Below are positions 1-8,000 of a DNA stretch of 9,400 nt, piece by piece. Origin of the DNA: Bacilli bacterium (lineage in GTDB: Bacteria > Bacillota_I > Bacilli_A > RF39 > UBA660); assembly GCA_900758895.1 (NCBI GenBank), contig CAAETG010000168.1, forward strand, positions 1-9,400, given 5' to 3'. A program made the position numbers and the translations under genes. Positions within the stretch are counted from its first letter, which is position 1; each line of letters opens with the position of its first letter. Below the pieces are notes generated by a model. That model was not told the DNA's origin. It worked only from the letters and a program-made list of their open reading frames with translations, and ran no database searches.

Positions 1-1547
1 AATATCCAAATTTAGATGCGAATCAAAATGATGATATGGGAAGTAGTATTAGTGGAAACATTACGATAGAACAAGGAAATGAATATCAAAAACCACAAGT
101 AATATTAACAGGAAGTACAACAGCAGGGAGTAATGGGTGGGTACAAAGTGCTAGTATAACAGCCAATATAACAACTCATACAGGGAAATATGAAGCATAT
201 TATTGTACAACAACAAGTGATTCATGTACACCCAATACACAAGCAAATGGAAGTAATAATAGTTTTACAACGACATTATCATCCAATGCATCAGCCCAAA
301 AAGTATGTGTAAGAGTAATAGATGAATATAATCAAACAACAGAAGGATGTAGTGAGAGATACAGTGTAGATACAGTAAATCCAACCGTTTCTATAACAAA
401 TACAAGTGTAACTGAAAACACTATTAGTGTCACAGTAAGTGGAAGTGATGCCCATAGTGGAATTAGTGAGTATCGATTCAGTAGTAATGGAGGAAGTAGT
501 TATACAACTGTATCATCAACTAATAGTAGCTATACTTACACTTTTACAGGATTAAATGATGCCGCAACTTATAATATAGCAGTACAATCAGTAGATAGGT
601 CTGGAAGGATAAGTAGTACAGTAACAAGAAGTGTAACGACAGATGAAAAAATACCAGCTAAAGATGTAATATTAGCAAATAGCACAGTCAATAGTGGAAC
701 CCCGGATTTTAATGAGACAGCAACAACTGATGAAGGAATATGGCAAGCACAAGATAATTTAGGAACGAGTTATTACTTTAGAGGGGCAGTTACCAATAAC
801 TATGTACAATTTGCAGGATATTACTGGCGCATCATCCGAATTAATGGAGATGGATCAATCAGAATGATCTATGACGGAACAAGTGCCCATGCGAATGGAG
901 ATTCATCAAATGATCGCCAAGTTCAAACAAGTGTTTATAATAGTTCATATTATTATAGTTACTATGTGGGATATACGTACTCAGAGGATGCTCAAAGGCC
1001 AAGTAGTCAAAATGGTGGAATAACAAGTACAATTAAAGAAGTATTAGATAGTTGGTATACAACCAATATCACAAATCAAGGATTGGATAGTAAAGTGATA
1101 AGTACTCCAGGATTTTGTAATGATAGAGTTTCTTATTCTGATTTTAATGGAACAACACCATCATGGGTAGCAAGTGGAAGTGTAATTTATTATGCAGCAT
1201 ACGTAAGATTAAGACCAAGTAAAATGCCAACATTGAAATGTAGTAATAACAATGACTTGTATACAACAAAGATAGGATTAATCACGGCTGATGAAGTAGT
1301 CTATGCCGGAGGAGTGTTCGGAGGCAGTAATAATAGTTATTACCTCTATACAGGACAATATTATTGGACCATGTCTCCATCAAGCTTTGCGAATGATACT
1401 GCTGGCGTGTTCATTGTGGATTCGGACGGCTTATTCTCTAGTACGCATGTACGGAGCTCGTATGGTGTACGTCCTGTCATTAATTTACGAGCAGATGTCA
1501 CATTAACTGGTTCAGGAACTATGACTGATCCATATGTAGTAAGTTGA
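1..1547 (+). CDS. Secreted/surface protein with Ig/FN3-like modules and C-terminal CLec-like domain (5' truncated)
   Basis: The reading frame is open to the left edge: codons from position 3 read YPNLDANQNDD before the Met at 36, and no ribosome-binding site precedes that Met. The gene therefore starts outside the window and the signal peptide is not visible. Numbering from that Met, an Ig-like module spans about 20-112 with two Cys pairs (C57/C64, C91/C105). An FN3-like module follows at about 115-204, then a linker, then a C-terminal domain of about 230-503. That last domain carries YYWRIIRINGDGSIRMIYDG, a possible Cys pair (C361, C402), LITADEVVYAGG, YWTMSP and a closing GVRPVINL. I know this C-terminal pattern from Ser/Thr/Asn-rich surface proteins of gut Bacillota. 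The aromatic core with a terminal G-V-R-P resembles C-type-lectin-like folds, possibly DUF6273, but I cannot confirm that. Role is unknown; adhesion or ligand binding is an inference. Codons 1381-1460 differ from the rest of the gene in composition. Confidence 0.85.
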   Translation, partial: YPNLDANQNDDMGSSISGNITIEQGNEYQKPQVILTGSTTAGSNGWVQSASITANITTHTGKYEAYYCTTTSDSCTPNTQANGSNNSFTTTLSSNASAQKVCVRVIDEYNQTTEGCSERYSVDTVNPTVSITNTSVTENTISVTVSGSDAHSGISEYRFSSNGGSSYTTVSSTNSSYTYTFTGLNDAATYNIAVQSVDRSGRISSTVTRSVTTDEKIPAKDVILANSTVNSGTPDFNETATTDEGIWQAQDNLGTSYYFRGAVTNNYVQFAGYYWRIIRINGDGSIRMIYDGTSAHANGDSSNDRQVQTSVYNSSYYYSYYVGYTYSEDAQRPSSQNGGITSTIKEVLDSWYTTNITNQGLDSKVISTPGFCNDRVSYSDFNGTTPSWVASGSVIYYAAYVRLRPSKMPTLKCSNNNDLYTTKIGLITADEVVYAGGVFGGSNNSYYLYTGQYYWTMSPSSFANDTAGVFIVDSDGLFSSTHVRSSYGVRPVINLRADVTLTGSGTMTDPYVVS

Positions 1548-1574
1548 TGTAAATTATTGGTCAATTTTATTTAT

Positions 1575-1602
1575 AGAAAGAGAGTTTCCTCTTTCTTTTT
1601 TT
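1575..1602 (+). terminator. Intrinsic terminator of the first surface-protein gene
   Basis: AGAAAGAG (1575-1582) pairs with CTCTTTCT (1589-1596) around a six-base loop. A run of seven T follows at 1596-1602, then a further T-rich stretch to 1609. It lies 28 bases after the stop codon and separates this gene from the ezrA unit. Confidence 0.85.
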
Positions 1603-1629
1603 CTTTCTTAAAAAAGTGACTTCCATATC

Positions 1630-1659
1630 TCGACAAATAACCCTAATATGTGATACAAT
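1630..1659 (+). promoter_or_regulatory. Predicted sigma-A-type promoter of the ezrA operon
   Basis: The -35 candidate TCGACA (1630-1635) matches TTGACA at five of six bases. An 18-base spacer leads to TACAAT (1654-1659), five of six matches to TATAAT. Transcription would begin near 1666, giving a leader of only about 14 bases with the ribosome-binding site at its very 5' end. Confidence 0.6.
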
Positions 1660-1665
1660 TATGAT

Positions 1666-1674
1666 AGGAAGTGA
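1666..1674 (+). promoter_or_regulatory. Ribosome-binding site that sets the ezrA start
   Basis: AGGAAGTGA differs from the ideal AGGAGGTGA at one base and sits five bases before ATG 1680. The GTG at 1671, which would give a protein three residues longer, lies inside this site and has no site of its own. ATG 1680 is therefore the better start. Confidence 0.75.
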
Positions 1675-1679
1675 AGGAT

Positions 1680-3395
1680 ATGTCAAGAACTACTTTTATC
1701 TTTATAGGTATTCTTTATTATATATTTACTGTTGTTTTAATTGTTGTTGTTTTAAATTTAATTAATAAAAAAGAACGGAATAAATATAAAGATGAGATTG
1801 CTAATTTAGAGAGAGATAAGAACTTGATTGTAGGTGCTTCTATTTTATCTGAATTAAATAAAGTTGGAGCTTTAATTAATAATGATGCGATGCAAAAGAA
1901 ATATGATAATTGGCAAAAACGTTTAAAAGAAATTAAAGAAGTAGAAATTCCAAAGATTACGGATGCTTTAATTGAAATTGAAAATGCTTTTGAAGATAAA
2001 GACTATAAATCACTAAAACCAAAGATTGCTGCTTTAGAGTTACAAATCGCTTATGTAAAAACGAAGTCAAATTTTTTATTAGATGAAATAAAGGAAATTA
2101 CATTAAGTGAAGAGAAAAACAGAGAAACGATTACCAAATTAAAAAGCGAATATCGTTCCATTCTTACAAAGTATAATACAAATAAAATGGATTATAGTGA
2201 AGTAGAAAATCCGATTGAATTACAATTTGAAAATGTAGATAAACTCTTTAGTGCTTTTGAAGTAGCAATGGAGAAGAATGAGTATACAGAAGTGGGGAAA
2301 ATTGTCAAAGCAATTGATGATACGATTGGTAACTTAAAAGTAGTCGTAGAAGAAGCTCCGTCTATTATTATCATGGGTAGAAAGTTAATCCCAGATAAAA
2401 TTGCTGATATTAAAAAGATTACTACAAAAATGGAAAAAGAAGGGTATAATTTAGACTATCTTAATATTGATTATAATATTACAGAGTCTGAGAAAAAAAT
2501 AAGTGATGTTTTTGCAAGACTTAATGTTCTTAATTTGGAAGATAGTGTTTTTGAATTAAAAACGATTTTAGATTACTTTGATTCTTTGTATCATAATTTT
2601 GATAAAGAAAAGTTATCAAAGAGAGTGTTTGAAGATTATCAAAGAAGTATTTTAATTAAAACAACAAAACTAGAAAAGATTAGTAATGATTTGAATCGTA
2701 AAATTGATGATCTTAAGTATAGCTATGACTTAAGTGATGAAGATGTTTCGATACTCGATGTTATTGCAAAAGAAATAGTTGAAATTAAAGATGATTATAA
2801 TCGTATTATTGATATGCATCGTCGTCGTGTTTTTGCTTTTTCTCGTCTAGCTAAAGAGATGGAAATATTAAATAGTAAACTCTTAAAAACGGAAGAAAAA
2901 TTAGAACAAACACTACGAAGCTTAGGAAGTCTAAAAGAAGATGAAAAACGAGCTAGAGAACAATTAGATGAAATTAAGCATATTTTAACGCAAGCTAAAA
3001 ACAATATGAAATCTTATAAATTACCTGTAACTCCTAAAAACTTTTATGTCGAATTAGGAGAAGCAGCTGGAGCGATTCAAGATATGGTAAGCGAACTGGA
3101 TAAGAGACCTATTTCTATTAAAACACTTAATACTCGAGTAGATACTGCTAGAGATTTAACTCTTAAAGTTTATAATACAACGAAAGAAGCAGTAAAAACA
3201 GCGAAAATGGCAGAAGCAGCGATTGTTTATGGCAATCGATACCGAGCAATGCATAAAGATGTAGAGTTAGGGCTTATTAAAGCAGAAAATGCTTTTTATA
3301 AAGGAAATTTTAAGATTAGTTTAGAAAATGCGATTAATGCCATTAATATTGTGGAACCAGGAATCCATAAAAAACTTTTAGAGGAGTATCAATAA
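1680..3395 (+). CDS. ezrA: Septation ring formation regulator EzrA
   Basis: The product has 571 residues, close to the roughly 560 usual for EzrA. EzrA is a membrane-anchored protein that binds FtsZ, limits Z-ring formation away from midcell and links the division machinery to wall synthesis. One N-terminal membrane helix (about 5-28) is followed by KKERNKYKDEI and a long, almost entirely charged helical region with heptad-like spacing, as expected for its spectrin-like cytoplasmic repeats. Near the N-terminus, KKYDNWQKRLKEIKEVEIPK resembles the conserved EzrA segment around the FE.W motif. The clearest signature is the C-terminal block of about 517-571: YGNRYR, then a helix with AENAF.KGNF and a closing A...INIVEPG, matching the conserved EzrA tail. 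The start is ATG 1680 because the ribosome-binding site covers the upstream GTG. The gene overlaps the SEC-C gene by one base (TAATG), so the two are very likely translationally coupled. Confidence 0.93.
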   Translation: MSRTTFIFIGILYYIFTVVLIVVVLNLINKKERNKYKDEIANLERDKNLIVGASILSELNKVGALINNDAMQKKYDNWQKRLKEIKEVEIPKITDALIEIENAFEDKDYKSLKPKIAALELQIAYVKTKSNFLLDEIKEITLSEEKNRETITKLKSEYRSILTKYNTNKMDYSEVENPIELQFENVDKLFSAFEVAMEKNEYTEVGKIVKAIDDTIGNLKVVVEEAPSIIIMGRKLIPDKIADIKKITTKMEKEGYNLDYLNIDYNITESEKKISDVFARLNVLNLEDSVFELKTILDYFDSLYHNFDKEKLSKRVFEDYQRSILIKTTKLEKISNDLNRKIDDLKYSYDLSDEDVSILDVIAKEIVEIKDDYNRIIDMHRRRVFAFSRLAKEMEILNSKLLKTEEKLEQTLRSLGSLKEDEKRAREQLDEIKHILTQAKNNMKSYKLPVTPKNFYVELGEAAGAIQDMVSELDKRPISIKTLNTRVDTARDLTLKVYNTTKEAVKTAKMAEAAIVYGNRYRAMHKDVELGLIKAENAFYKGNFKISLENAINAINIVEPGIHKKLLEEYQ

Positions 3396-4396
3396 TGGAA
3401 CTGAAAGAATTTATGCTTCATGATAAAAAAGAAAATGTTTATGCTTTTTATGAAAGATTAAATAGCAATCCTGTTCCTTATGAAGAAATAACTAGAAATG
3501 ATATTTACCATAATATCATTTCTCTTTATAAGGATGATCCAGAACGAATTTTAAAGTTATGTAGTATGGAAGAAATTCATATTTTAAAAAGTTTAATTGA
3601 AGAAAATAGTAAAAAACAAGAAAATGGTTATATTGACTATTTATTATTTCAGAATTTATTACATAACTATTTAATTCTCGATTCTTCTACAGAGTATTAT
3701 ATTCCGGAAGATATTTATAATTATGTAAAAATGGCTATAAATTTATTTGATGAAAAGACGTATTCTTTATTAGATGTAATAGATAGTACTATTTTAGGAA
3801 TGAGCCGGGTTTATAATACATTAGAATTAGAATTATTTTTAGATGTTTTAAAAAGTTATTATATTGATTATGAAATGAAAGATTTGAAAAAATATATAGA
3901 AGGAAATGCCAAGTTAAATCATTTAGTAGGTATTGTGCGTTTTCAAAAGAAAGATTATGTTGTTTCAAAAGAATATTTTCATTATAAAGATGTTTTAAGT
4001 TTACGAAAAAAATTTAAAATAGCTACTTATTCTTTAGAAGAAATGATTAGCATTGGAAAATATAAACTTAATTTATTTCAAGAAAAAGTATTTCATTTTC
4101 TCAATTTTTTAGAAATTCATTTAGATGGAAAAAGTATTGATTTATTTGTTAAAGATTTTCTTTTTTATTGTGGATTTGATATTAATAATGATGGAATACT
4201 ACTGGGGATTTGTGATCAAATTGAAGAATTGTATCGAGAAGTCGTTTCCGTTGTTCCTTATTTTCCAATATGGATTTATGGTGGAAATAGCCTTCATACG
4301 CTAAAAGAAAATGTGATTTTACCTGAAAAAAATGAACCTTGTCTTTGTGGGTCTGGTAAAAAGTTTAAGGATTGTTGTTTTAAATTATTTAAATAG
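3395..4396 (+). CDS. SEC-C motif protein of unknown function
   Basis: The product has 333 residues. Its C-terminus holds a SEC-C zinc-binding motif, EPCLCGSGKKFKDCC: C316 and C318, then the C327-C328 pair, with the typical GSGKK.K core. SEC-C motifs bind zinc and occur at the tail of SecA and of many unrelated proteins, where they often mediate protein or ribosome contacts; this protein has no SecA ATPase region. Residues 1-310 are Leu/Ile/Phe/Tyr/Lys-rich and look mainly helical, with no membrane segment or catalytic motif that I recognise. The start ATG 3395 overlaps the ezrA stop, and GAGGAG (3381-3386) lies eight bases upstream of it. Lying between ezrA and lepB in one transcription unit, it may act in the cytoplasm in division or protein export; that is guilt by association only. 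Coding composition matches its neighbours, so there is no sign of recent transfer. Confidence 0.85.
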   Translation: MELKEFMLHDKKENVYAFYERLNSNPVPYEEITRNDIYHNIISLYKDDPERILKLCSMEEIHILKSLIEENSKKQENGYIDYLLFQNLLHNYLILDSSTEYYIPEDIYNYVKMAINLFDEKTYSLLDVIDSTILGMSRVYNTLELELFLDVLKSYYIDYEMKDLKKYIEGNAKLNHLVGIVRFQKKDYVVSKEYFHYKDVLSLRKKFKIATYSLEEMISIGKYKLNLFQEKVFHFLNFLEIHLDGKSIDLFVKDFLFYCGFDINNDGILLGICDQIEELYREVVSVVPYFPIWIYGGNSLHTLKENVILPEKNEPCLCGSGKKFKDCCFKLFK

Positions 4397-4405
4397 AGGT
4401 GTTTT

Positions 4406-4933
4406 ATGGATTGGTTAAGTATACGTGAGTTTATTTTTGATTTTGTAAAATTAATTGTTGTTATTGTAGTTATTTTGTTTTTAATGATTTATGTAGTTTC
4501 TATTACGCAAGTGGTAGGCAGTTCTATGTCTAGTACCCTTCAAGATGGAGATGTTTTGATATTAAATAAAATTAAATATCGATTTACGGATATTAAACGG
4601 GGTGATATTATTTCTTTAGAATATGCAGATACTAAATATTTAATTAAAAGAGTAATTGGGCTTCCAGGAGATACCGTATCGATTCGTGATAATACCTTAT
4701 ATATTAATGGAGAAGTATATGTTGAAAACTATTTAGATGAGGGACTTGTTTATGATGATTTTGACTTAAGTAGTTTGGGTTATGATGTTATTCCTGAAGA
4801 TATGTATTTAGTACTTGGTGATAATCGTCCTGATTCTTTAGATAGTAGAGAAATTGGTTTGATTAGTAAAGATGAAGTAATTGGAAAAGTATCCTTTCGA
4901 ATATGGCCTTTAAATAAACTAGCAGCGTTCTAG
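4406..4933 (+). CDS. lepB: Signal peptidase I
   Basis: A 175-residue serine/lysine peptidase of family S26 that removes signal peptides from exported proteins on the outer face of the membrane. One N-terminal membrane helix (about 12-35) is followed by the conserved boxes. GSSM has the catalytic Ser at S40. The box YLIKRVIGLPGD has the general-base Lys at K81. The C-terminal box GDNRPDSLDSR spans 138-148. Length and the single helix fit the Gram-positive SipS-like type. One oddity is the box-B sequence SMSSTL, where S43 replaces the usual Pro of SM.PTL; the catalytic residues themselves are intact. It starts nine bases after the SEC-C gene. Its ribosome-binding site, GAGGTG (4396-4401), begins in that gene's stop codon, so it is the last gene of the ezrA unit. 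Its own last codons and stop form part of a terminator. The 1294-residue secreted protein encoded next door is a plausible substrate. Confidence 0.96.
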   Translation: MDWLSIREFIFDFVKLIVVIVVILFLMIYVVSITQVVGSSMSSTLQDGDVLILNKIKYRFTDIKRGDIISLEYADTKYLIKRVIGLPGDTVSIRDNTLYINGEVYVENYLDEGLVYDDFDLSSLGYDVIPEDMYLVLGDNRPDSLDSREIGLISKDEVIGKVSFRIWPLNKLAAF

Positions 4934-4944
4934 TTTATTTTTTT
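4912..4944 (+). terminator. Intrinsic terminator embedded in the 3' end of lepB
   Basis: AAATAAACTAG (4912-4922) pairs perfectly over 11 bases with CTAGTTTATTT (4930-4940) around a seven-base loop. A run of seven T occupies 4938-4944. The TAG stop codon (4931-4933) sits in the right arm, so the hairpin overlaps the last six lepB codons. The stem has only two G-C pairs and its strength is uncertain. Confidence 0.7.
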
Positions 4945-4946
4945 GC

Positions 4947-4963
4947 AAATTTTGTCAAAATTT
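4947..4963. promoter_or_regulatory. 17-bp AT-rich palindrome upstream of the surface-protein promoter (possible operator)
   Basis: AAATTTTG-T-CAAAATTT is a perfect inverted repeat with 8-base arms and a one-base centre. The loop is too short for a stable RNA hairpin, so a dimeric DNA-binding protein site is more likely than a terminator. It ends 32 bases before the -35 candidate of the surface-protein gene. In DNA this AT-rich, chance is a real alternative. Confidence 0.35.
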
Positions 4964-4995
4964 CACGAAAATTACATATTTTGATAATAGAGTAG

Positions 4996-5023
4996 TTGAT
5001 TTTGATTCAAAAAATGGTATAAT
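4996..5023 (+). promoter_or_regulatory. Predicted extended -10 promoter of the giant surface-protein gene
   Basis: TGGTATAAT (5015-5023) is a perfect extended -10 element with a consensus TATAAT at 5018-5023. TTGATT (4996-5001) is a -35 candidate (four of six) with a 16-base spacer. Transcription would start near 5030. The ATG at 5022 overlaps the -10 box itself and so cannot lie in this transcript. Confidence 0.8.
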
Positions 5024-5037
5024 GAAATTGGAAGACG

Positions 5038-5042
5038 GGAGG
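5038..5042 (+). promoter_or_regulatory. Ribosome-binding site that sets the surface-protein start
   Basis: GGAGG sits six bases before ATG 5049. The next upstream ATG (5022) has no such site. Starting at 5049 also yields a proper signal peptide, MDKKKG followed by a hydrophobic core. Confidence 0.88.
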
Positions 5043-5048
5043 TTTTTC

Positions 5049-8000
5049 ATGGATAAGAAGAAGGGTATTATATTAGCCGTTGTTATCTTTCTTTTAATTG
5101 GGTTAGGTACTTTCGTATTCGCCAATCCAAGTGAAGAAAGTCTAAATGGAAATGATAATAACTCTAATAATACAAATAATACCAACGACAACGAGAATTT
5201 AGACGATGAGAATACGAATGATGGTGATGGGGAAGAAGGTGAAGACGAAAACACACCAAACTCTGGTACTAACGGAGGAAGCTCTAATGGTGGCAGTAGT
5301 TCAAATGGAAGTAACTCTAATAATGGTTCTTCAAACGGAAGTAATGGTGGAACGATTGGACAAGGTGAAGAAGAAAATCCAGGACAACCTGAGAATCCAG
5401 GAACTGGTGAAGGACAAGATGAAAATGAAGATGATAAGCCTATCACAATAACTATTTCTGGTATTGAAGATGGTAAAATTTATGGTGAGGCAGTTGTTCC
5501 AGAAATTTCATCAGAAGGAGTTAACAGTATTACTTTAAATGGTGAAGAATACACAAGTGGTACTTCTATTGAAGAGGATGGTAAGTATACATTATCTGTT
5601 ATTGATAATAATGGTAATGTAACGAATGTATCTTTTACGATTGATACAACTGTACCAGAATTTAATGTTCAAAGTGGTACTCATAGTGAAGAAGCAATCG
5701 ATCTTGTTATTACTGATTTATCTTTAGATTATGTTACTATTTATAATCAAGATACTGATACTACAGAAACGGTAAATACGAGTGAATTTACATTAGAAGA
5801 TGAGGCTACTTATAAGATTACTGCTTATGATAAGCTTGGTAAATCAACTACTATTTGGGTAGCTATTGATAAGACAGCTCCAGAAATTAAAGTTTCAGGA
5901 ACTGGTAACTATGAATATTATTTCAGAAAAGATGCTACTTTAACTGTATTTGATAAATTCTTAACAGAAGTAACAGTTAATGATGAAGTATATACTGAAA
6001 GTGATTTTACAAGTGAAGCTAATAATGAAAATAGAACATTTACGAAAGTATTTAGTGAGGAAGGTACTTATAAAGTAACTGCTACTGATAAGTTTGGTCA
6101 TACTTCTGAGTATACTTTCTATGTTGATTTAACTGCTCCAACTGCTAATGTTGAAGATGGTGCTTATTATAATGAAGCTTTTGAATTAAAAATTGAAGAA
6201 GAGTATTTACATCTTGCAGAATTAACGGAACCAGATGGAAATAAAGTAAAAATAACTGATATAAATGAATCTTATATGCTTGAAAAAGAAGGCGTTTATA
6301 CTTTAGTAATGCGTGATAAAGCATATAATAAAACATCAATTACATTTACTATGGATTTTACGGCACCAAGTATAAAAGCGGATGGTGTTCTATATGGACC
6401 AGATCATACAGAAACAATTTATACAAACAAACAATTTAAAGGAGAAGCAATTGATGAGTTAAGTGGAATTGCTAAAATTACTACAAATGGTCATGAAAGA
6501 GACTGGATTGATGTAAGTCAAGAAGGTGGATATACATTTGTAGTAACTGATAAAGCTGGAAATAGTTCAACATTTAAAGTTGTAATTGATAAGACAGCTC
6601 CTAAGATTACAAATGTACCAAAAGATGGTGATCATGTTAATTATAATATTAATCCAGAAATTAGCGATAATAATATTGATAAGGTTGTAGTTTCTAGAGA
6701 TGGAAAAGAAATTACAGGATGGTATGAGACATGGCTTGAAAATGGTGCTTATAGCTTAAATCAAGAAGGAGAGTATACAATTGTAGTAACAGATAAAGCT
6801 GGAAATAAGGCTGAAGCAACATTTACAATTGATAAAACAGCTCCACAAATTGATGTAGTAAGTTCAAATCGATATGAAATGGAAGTAAATACTGATTATA
6901 AGGAAAAAGGTTATACTGCTATTGATAATTTTGATGGAGATATTACGGATCAAGTGACTATGACTTATCGCTTTCAAGCTCCAGGTGAGAGTTGGACAGA
7001 TCCAGATACTTTAGATACATCTAAGATTGGCACTTATAAAATTACTTATCATGTATTTGATAAGGCAGGAAATGAAGGAACTTCTACTAGAGTTGTACAA
7101 ATTGTAGATACTATAGAGCCAAAAGTTATTCTTAAAGGGACTGACCCTGTTATAGTTGAACTAAATGATGAGTATACAGAAGAAGGAGTAACAATTACTG
7201 ATAATTCAGGTGAGGAATTAGAAGCTGTTTTAAAAATTTATTATTCTGAAAATGGTGAAGATGGAACTTGGGTAGATGCTCCAGATAATAAAGTAGATAC
7301 AAGCGTTTTAGGACAATATAAAATATGGTATACAGTAACAGATTCATCTGGAAACACGACACAAGTTACAAGAATTGTAAAAGTAGTAGATACTACGGCA
7401 CCTATATTTAATAATTTAGTTGATGGTACTATTACAAATGGGTCTGTTGATTTAGGAGTAACTGATGCAAATTTTGATTATATTTTAATCACTAATAATG
7501 AAACTGGTTATTCTTGGAAAGAAAGTAGATATTGGACATCATTTAGCTTAGAAGGTAATTATACAGTGATAGCTTATGATAAGTCTGGAAATCATAGTGA
7601 TAGCTATACATTTACTATTGATAAGACTGCTGCTAGTAGAGTTTATTCTACTGTAGATTTTGATGGTACAGGAATTGAATATGTTGAAGAGAATGATCAA
7701 AAAGTGTTCTATATTAAGAATGACACTTCATTTGTGTTCAGAATGCAATTTAGTGAAGAATTAGCTGAAAATCCAATTCTTACTATTGATGATACCAAAA
7801 AAGTAACTTTAGAATTAGTAGAAAAATTTGTTACAAATGAAGGTAAATATATTTATCAAGGTACCGTAGAAATTACAGCAGATGATAAATTTGAAGATGG
7901 TCAACTAAAATTGATTGTCTCAAATATTAAAGATTTAGCTGGTAATGAAACAACTGATTCTGTAGTTACTGATCAGACTGTAACAAGCAATAATAGAACT

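Noticed and set aside
1..1547. Diversity-generating retroelement
   Set aside because: No reverse transcriptase, accessory gene or template repeat is present in the window. Only the composition island and the possible fold hint at it, so it is kept as a hypothesis and not annotated.
1545..1547. TGA read as Trp (Mycoplasma-type code), extending the first gene
   Set aside because: The protein ends at the expected DPYVVS tail, a terminator follows within 30 bases, and every Trp in all genes is TGG.
1361..1564. Minus-strand open frame over the end of the first gene
   Set aside because: It has no ribosome-binding site or recognisable domain, and it lies wholly opposite a well-supported coding frame until its first codons.
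1548..1679. Small RNA or riboswitch between the first gene and ezrA
   Set aside because: Apart from the terminator and the promoter there is no further stem-loop of note, and the predicted ezrA leader is only about 14 bases.
4930..4958. Possible minus-strand promoter: TTGACA on the complement at 4953-4958
   Set aside because: The -35 match is part of the palindrome, and no convincing -10 lies at the right distance (best is TAAACT, four of six). Nothing on the minus strand needs a promoter.
4955..5446. Long open frame on the minus strand, Ser/Pro/Leu-rich
   Set aside because: It is the antisense of the low-complexity Asn/Gly/Ser linker of the surface protein. Its biased composition is a by-product of the repeats, and it runs across the surface-protein promoter.
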